A stretch of 64,000 bases of DNA from Hofstenia miamia (taxonomy: Eukaryota > Xenacoelomorpha > Acoela > Hofsteniidae): assembly GCA_900660155.1 (NCBI GenBank), contig CABFPE010000040.1, positions 1,406,067-1,470,066 on the forward strand, in the 5' to 3' direction. A program made the position numbers and the translations under genes. How positions within the stretch are numbered: position 1 is the first letter of the stretch; every line of letters starts with the position of its first letter. Under the pieces are notes generated by a model. The model saw only the letters and a program-made list of their open reading frames with translations, was not told where the DNA came from and searched no databases. Below are positions 58,737 to 64,000 of the stretch, in pieces.

Positions 58737-59317
58737 CAGGGTGTAACAAAAGTAACCAGACGCTTCATTTTACGAGAAATCTAACTTTATTCATAAGAGT
58801 AGGAATAAAAAAACGAATCATTCATAGTAAAATATACAGTGTAGCGAATCTAAAACAACTTACTGAGGTTATAATGTCCAAAAAGATTAATCATAAAAGA
58901 AGAAAGTGTTAATAGAGAATGTTCAAAATGATGACCATCATATTCAATACATTTGCAAATCCAGTCACGAACAGACCGGCACACCTTGTTCACCAAATCT
59001 AATGCTATGGCACGAACTTCATCGGTAATAGCATTCTTCAGATCGTCCACAGTGTGTGGGTTTCTACCATAAACCTTTATCTTTAGTAAGTAAGCCTTTA
59101 TCACTCAAGTCAGTCTCTGATCATCATCCTTGAGTAACGATCAATAGGAATGACGATTTCAAAAATTTGAATGAAAAATCTGAACCCCAAATCGATTAAA
59201 CATATAACATCGCTGTTACAGCAAGGCGAACCATCACAGTTAAATTTGATGTTTAGCTACGTAACTACAGTTCTTGCTTTCATTTTGCAAGCGTCTGGTT
59301 ACTTTTGTTACACCCTG
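58737..59317 (-). mobile_element. Mariner-type deletion derivative, 581 bp, TA target
   Basis: Perfect 29-bp inverted ends start CAGGGTGTAACAAAAGTAAC, with TA at 58735-58736 and 59318-59319. The minus-strand frame 59104-58850 encodes a transposase C-terminus: KVYGRNPHTVDDLKNAI, DEVRAIA and YDGHHFEH. The catalytic domain has been deleted, so it depends on another copy. Perfect ends suggest a fairly recent insertion. Confidence 0.92.
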
Positions 59318-59801
59318 TATATGCACGGCCTTATGTAAAGAAGGTGAAAAAACTACCTAGGTCTATATGTCTTGGATAATAATTGGGCCCTCCCCTTTTA
59401 AACATTTTCATACGCGTCTGACAGGGACCTCTTCTGCACCCATTTATCCACTTTGCTTGTGGATCATTTTCAAAATAGCCTTATCACTTTAATAAGTGTT
59501 TGTATATTTAGTAATAGGCTTGCATCATATATTTGTTTTTTAGCAGTGCAAATTTGGGACTACAACCTCCTAAGAATGCTAGCGGTAAGCTATAATGATG
59601 ATATTGCACTTTTATTGCATTATGTAACCCAAAAATATAAGATGTTCACACTATTGGCAATACAAAGTGTAAAAATTGGCCATCTGCTTAAACTGACGGC
59701 GGCATGTAATGTTAGGGAATATTAATTGTCATCGATTCAAAAGAAACGTTATATTAGGCTTCTTGTTTCCACGCAGGTGTTTTATACAGTCAAATTAAAA
59801 C
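59318..59801. other. Possible 5' region of the EEP-RT locus
   Basis: No conserved coding. A good splice acceptor (CTTCTTGTTTCCACGCAG, ending near 59776) lies just before the ATG at 59802, which would fit a non-coding first exon further upstream. That is inference only. Confidence 0.35.
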
Positions 59802-61427
59802 ATGAACGATATAAATGTTTTTCAAGTGAATGTAGACAAAAATTGGAATGGATACAAAACTGAATTCAAAAAACTCTTTGAAAGAGATTACAATATTTTT
59901 CTAATTCAAGATCCTCCCAAAAATGGTTGTACTTTGGAAAATTATCGATCATTTTATAAGAAAAATAATCGTACTGCAATCCTTGTTCCAGAAAAATGGG
60001 GTAAGTGTGTGGAAGAAATATCAATACCAAGTTATGAAACAGGTGATCATGATGTTATTCATGAAGAAATTGAGGAAATTACAACTGATGAAGAAAAAGC
60101 TTCTCTGAAAAAAGAGAAAGAAAAGAAACCATTTTATATCAACGCAATCGAATTAACTCAGAAACAGTTCAAAATAGGCTTCATTAATGTATATTGTCTT
60201 CCGTCAATTACACTAGATGATCAAAAAAAATTGTTTCAAAAACTTCAGCAGCTTATAAATTCATTGGATCATGATTTTCTTATATGCGGTGATTTTAATT
60301 CGCATCATTCTGCATTCGGTGGATACAGATTTGATGACCGTGGAAGGAAATTGGCTGATTTTATTATTTCCAAAAATTTGTACATGCTTAATCTCCCAAT
60401 CGAAGGACCTACGTTTGTGGGGCCTATGGGTTCAAGCTACATTGATTTAAGTCTCATAAACCACAATAGCCCCCACAACATTACTTGGAAACTTAAGGGG
60501 AAAGACAACTGTTATCTGCGGCACAAATTAATACAAATAAGTATAACTTTTCAAATTAGAGATTCCATTGATTATCAACAAATGACCAGCTTCATTTATA
60601 GTATAAACTATGAGTGTATATATAAATACTGGTTAGAACAGTTTTATGATCAAATCATCGCTCAATTCACCAATGATAGGCTTCTTAGAAGGGAGACACA
60701 ATTTTCAGTAACTATGAATGAATTGAAAATTTGTTTAGAATTATGCTTAAATCAAAAGACTGTTGCAGGAGACGAAAAACGTTTGTTAGAATTTCTCAAT
60801 CAAACAAAGAGTAGTGAAATATTAAGAAAGCTTCTTTTGATTTTAAACATGTGCATTTCCAATAAACGTCTGCCCAACAATTTTAAGGTAAGCTTTGTAA
60901 ATATCGTTAAGAATTCAAACTTGAAAGAAAGCGAAAATCTTACTTTCATTGCTAACAACACATTGTCACCAGCCATCGGAAAGCTTTTTGAAATGCTTAT
61001 AATACGAAAATTTGAACTCGAAAAAATTGAGAGTCAATTTAATGAATTGGATACTTTTAAAAATGCACTTACCAAAAAAAGTCAAACTTTAAATGCTTCC
61101 TGGATATTAGGATTGGACTTGTCTTACTTAAAAGCGTCTTCAGTATTAAAATTTATAATAAACGATGATAATAATAGTAAGCCTAAATACCAATGGTGTT
61201 TATCCATTTTAAGAGACTATATGAAGGGGCGTAAGACATATTGGCAAAAATGTCCCTGGGTAGAAATAGAAATTCCTAGCGAATACCTGAATAATTCACT
61301 TTTTGAAAGTTTGGAATGGAAATATATATTAAGATATCTTACTGTAAAATTTGGTGCAGCATTTGCTTTTAAAAACTATGTTTCGATTATAGTAACAACT
61401 GAATCTAAAATCAATCACTTAACTTAA
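59802..61427 (+). CDS. LINE-derived EEP endonuclease plus RT-like protein, catalytic residues altered
   Basis: An open frame of 541 codons from an ATG. Residues 1-250 match the exonuclease/endonuclease/phosphatase fold of R1/I-type LINEs: FQVNVDKN (Asn10), LIQDPP (usual QEP now QDP), NVYCLPS, ICGDFNSHH (163-169), GPTFVGPMGSSYIDLSL (Asp215) and LRH (240-241) where SDH is expected. A charged insert at 80-110 is unusual. Residues 300-541 follow the RT order: ILNMCISNKRLPNNFK; NLTFIANNTL where RPIS is expected, then AIGKLFEMLIIRKF; box A LGLDLSYLKASS, with the second Asp lost; DYMKGRK; KCPWVEIEIPS for the CPQGS turn; and KNYVSIIV where Y/FADD is expected. The RT cannot be catalytic as read. Long open frame plus eroded active sites suggests domestication, or a pseudogene of such a gene. 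A decayed LINE is the main alternative. Confidence 0.75.
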   Translation: MNDINVFQVNVDKNWNGYKTEFKKLFERDYNIFLIQDPPKNGCTLENYRSFYKKNNRTAILVPEKWGKCVEEISIPSYETGDHDVIHEEIEEITTDEEKASLKKEKEKKPFYINAIELTQKQFKIGFINVYCLPSITLDDQKKLFQKLQQLINSLDHDFLICGDFNSHHSAFGGYRFDDRGRKLADFIISKNLYMLNLPIEGPTFVGPMGSSYIDLSLINHNSPHNITWKLKGKDNCYLRHKLIQISITFQIRDSIDYQQMTSFIYSINYECIYKYWLEQFYDQIIAQFTNDRLLRRETQFSVTMNELKICLELCLNQKTVAGDEKRLLEFLNQTKSSEILRKLLLILNMCISNKRLPNNFKVSFVNIVKNSNLKESENLTFIANNTLSPAIGKLFEMLIIRKFELEKIESQFNELDTFKNALTKKSQTLNASWILGLDLSYLKASSVLKFIINDDNNSKPKYQWCLSILRDYMKGRKTYWQKCPWVEIEIPSEYLNNSLFESLEWKYILRYLTVKFGAAFAFKNYVSIIVTTESKINHLT

Positions 61428-62926
61428 AGCATATAATACAACACCTTCGCGGGTGGCTAAGAACCAAACTATTTGCTTCTTCAGATGCTACTATAGATAT
61501 TGTTAACCTCAAAGATAATGAGTATGGCATCATTAATGAAAATTTTAAAGGAAATGAGTTTTACAAAGTTTTTAATGAAAATGAAATCAATAGTTCAACG
61601 ACTTCGATTGACAAGTTCTTAATCAAGCAGTGTTTAAAACAAATTTCTAATGAAATTGAACATGAAGTCTCAAATGTTGATGAATTTTTTAGGAAAGAAT
61701 GTATAGCATGTTTGAAGAATACAAATACAAATAATCGCCACGAACTGGATGTAATTAGGGCTGAGGACGGATGTCGTTTATGGATGATGAAAATTTTACA
61801 AAGTTGTGTAGAAAAAGGAGTCTTTCCAGATATTCTAAAGAAAACTTTCATTCAATACACTGTACCTCAAACAAAATGCTATCATTCAATTGAGGATTTT
61901 GACACGGTACTTACGAGATCTGTATTTGGTTAGGTGTTGGAACAAATTCTTTCAAAAAAGATCCAATTAAAAAATTCAAATTTTCTTTATGAATCTGACG
62001 ATGCTATACTACAGATGATTCAAAGCGCAATACATCAGTTATGGAGAAATAACAAATCGACTTTAATGCTGAGTGTAGACTTATCATCTGCAATAAAAAA
62101 GATTTCTACGAAATCAATAATGAATCTGCTGAATTCCAGGACTACAGAGAATAACTTAGCTATTATGAAGAGTTTCCTTACAGATCGCCAATCTTTTTCG
62201 CAAAGATTTCCATATATAAAAACATCAGAAAATTCTTCATTTCCTAAAAGAAGTTGGCTCGGAAAAAAAATTGAGCAAACAATTCTAGATGATGTGTTAG
62301 AGCAAGTTAAAGGTTGCGATAAAGTGTTTGTGTTTGGATGTAATTTGGTTGTTCTTATAGGAAATGACAAGACCAAGGAATTCCATTTCTTAAAAACAAT
62401 GGCTGAAGAAGCAGCTGAAGCTGTATATTTTTGGTTAGAACTTCAAAACTTAAAAATTAATGACGTCATTGTTGAGTTTGTATGTTTATCTGAAAAGCCT
62501 AATTCAACTAAAATACCATATCTAAAGTTTTATGGTGAAACCCATAAATCTACAACTGTGAATGTTTGTGGATGCCTATTTGATGAGAGACTAAAGTTCC
62601 ATGAATATATATTTTCTCAATTTGACAAGATTAGAGCAAACCTTATTCAATTACGTCCAAGACATATAAGCAATGAAAACGAATATAACAACTCGTTGAA
62701 ACATCTTTTTCAGAAGCATGTTTTTATTGAAATTAGAAAATTTGCTAAAATCTTGAGAAAAGCATTAAAGTCAGCAATTGTGAAGAAGGCATTTTCAGGA
62801 TTGCTTGATGTCATAGAAGAAATGATCACGGCATTTCCCGATAAGTCAAAAGAGCATATTAATGAGAAAATAGCTATTTTAATGAAATACTTGCAATTAC
62901 AGAACGATATTGGCATAACCGCATAA
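61409..62926 (+). pseudogene. Second RT-like module, head to tail, one TAG, Y/FADD lost
   Basis: The next frame (-1 relative to the upstream one) opens at 61409. It first continues the upstream RT thumb (HIIQHLRGWLRTKL). From about 61550 it starts a new RT order: FLIKQCLKQIS, RAEDGCRLWMMKILQSC and GVFPDILKKTF, then a TAG at 61931-61933. From 61934, in the same frame, 330 codons read VLEQILSKKIQ, STLMLSVDLSSAIKKIS (box A, first Asp kept, second lost), IMKSFLTDRQSF, FPKRSWLGKK (box B turn), VFVFGCNLVVLIGND (FGCN where Y/FADD is expected), EAVYFWLELQNLKIND, PYLKFYGETH and DERLKFHEYIF, then a helical tail rich in Lys and Glu. No ATG start is apparent, so on its own it is not a gene. It may be a downstream exon or a second eroded LINE copy. 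Confidence 0.65.
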
Positions 62927-64000
62927 ATACAGTCGTACTCAGACTAATTTTTTAGACTTACCTGTTAATTGTTTTCATTATTCATTGTGTGTTTAAAAAC
63001 CGGCTATATTATTAATAACTAAGTTTTTAGATATTAATTATTTCGAAATACAAATAGACTATAATTACAATTACATATATTATTTTTACATTCACGCACT
63101 TCTTTCTAATCAAAATTAACTTTAAGAAAGCGTTAAGGCGATAATAACAGTATTAGTTATGATTCATTACAAAAGTGTTCTTAATAACCATTAGAGGTCG
63201 AAGGTTATGAAATTCAGCATCGGTTCGGTGATAGCAAAAAACCGCAGTTTCGGATCACAGTTCGGTTTACCGTTTGTTAGGCATGCTTAACTGAAATGCA
63301 TGTAAAATCATCGTAAAATGAGTTTGATTGACAGTTGGTGTACGTGCGAAACGGGCAAACAATAACTGTGTGCCGACGTACGACTATAAGCTACAATTAT
63401 TGCCCAATGGTTAACGCTAGCTGTGGTAATGTGGTGATTTGCATCTATCGAAACAATTGATAGAGCGAGCTGCGTGCTAGTGTAGCATCATTCGAAGAAA
63501 GAAAACAAAACTATATCATTAATTTGTTTTGATTCTTAGAATATGCATTTAATAATTTTGGCAATTTGATTTAGGCAAGTATTAGTCGCCAAAATGGTTT
63601 TGACAAAATTAAGTGTAGACGAAAAGCCTGCACACAGTTCTGTATCACCACACGGTACACAGAAATTTATTGCGTGGGAAAACCAAAATTGAATTTAGGC
63701 GACTGGTACCTGTTTAACATTGCAAATCAGTAAATATGTTTTAATTAATTTTGTATATAAAGGAACTACGAGCTGTAAAGATGATGAACAATAAACTCGC
63801 TGTAGTTTCACTTTATTTTCATTGTGGTTTGATTCATTTTAATATGCAAAGCTAAACGGTTCCTGAGTGCAACAATTAGAGTGCTATTAGCGAAGGAGTG
63901 ACTCATGGGTATCGCGCTCGATTATTGCACTACAGTTAAGCTAGGTGTAAGTGTAGGGATTTTTCATCCGTTTAGCTTGCCACCGATTCCTGTCTTAACA
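62927..64000. other. Non-coding end of window
   Basis: No gene recognised. A small inverted repeat (AGCTAAACGG near 63850 and CCGTTTAGCT near 63968) about 110 bp apart could be a tiny MITE. TAGAGGTCGAAGG near 63193 resembles the hAT family B end, but no partner lies in the window. Confidence 0.4.

Noticed and set aside
61400-61430. Programmed -1 frameshift joining the two RT-like frames
   Set aside because: The overlap 61409-61427 has no X XXY YYZ slippery heptamer, and no pseudoknot is evident.
63849-63978. Inverted repeat as a possible microRNA precursor
   Set aside because: The arms are only about 11 bp and 110 bp apart, so it does not form a hairpin of that kind.

Overview
The window is metazoan genomic DNA. 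It is AT-rich, its host gene has nine exons joined by GT..AG introns of up to 13 kb, and most of the rest is dead transposable elements. No rRNA, tRNA, operon, CRISPR array or bacterial signal was seen. The gene families (M13 neprilysin-like peptidase, SLC22-type transporter) and the DNA transposon load fit an arthropod, perhaps a chelicerate. That placement is a weak inference from family resemblance. Two 1000-N gaps (18056-19055, 46510-47509) and two single-N joins (14568, 44696) show a draft assembly, and both single-N joins are flanked by near-identical sequence that is probably counted twice.

Layout. 1-2470: a minisatellite, then a decayed non-LTR retrotransposon (LINE). 4678-5280: a LINE ORF1 zinc-finger relic. 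6937-9090: an intronless neprilysin-like M13 gene, complete apart from one TAG codon at a conserved Trp position. 5281-9220 is partly repeated at 11041-13235, where only the peptidase tail survives. That second copy carries a CACTG-ended DNA transposon at 11117-12226, and copy 1 preserves its empty site. 13234-16912: a LINE on the minus strand, with a piggyBac-like MITE at 15401-15769. 19745-21735: a nest of LINEs and hAT elements. 22088-24760: a Tc1-like element beside a second, longer copy of the CACTG transposon.

28493-55107 is one host gene on the plus strand. Nine exons give an uninterrupted 532-residue organic-cation/carnitine-type transporter (SLC22-like, MFS). Its introns hold four hAT-type elements, a TTAA-flanked element, LINE tails, assembly gaps and an antisense LTR-retrotransposon fossil (38143-41839). 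55108-59801 holds a mariner-type deletion derivative and otherwise nothing recognised.

59802-62926 is the most unusual locus. A 541-codon open frame carries a LINE-type endonuclease (EEP) fold followed by a reverse-transcriptase-like region. A second RT-like region follows head to tail in another frame. In both RT regions the catalytic Y/FADD box and the second Asp of box A are replaced, while structural positions and long open frames remain. This could be a domesticated, enzymatically inactive LINE-derived gene (or its recent pseudogene), or simply two decayed LINE pieces. Comparison with related species would decide.
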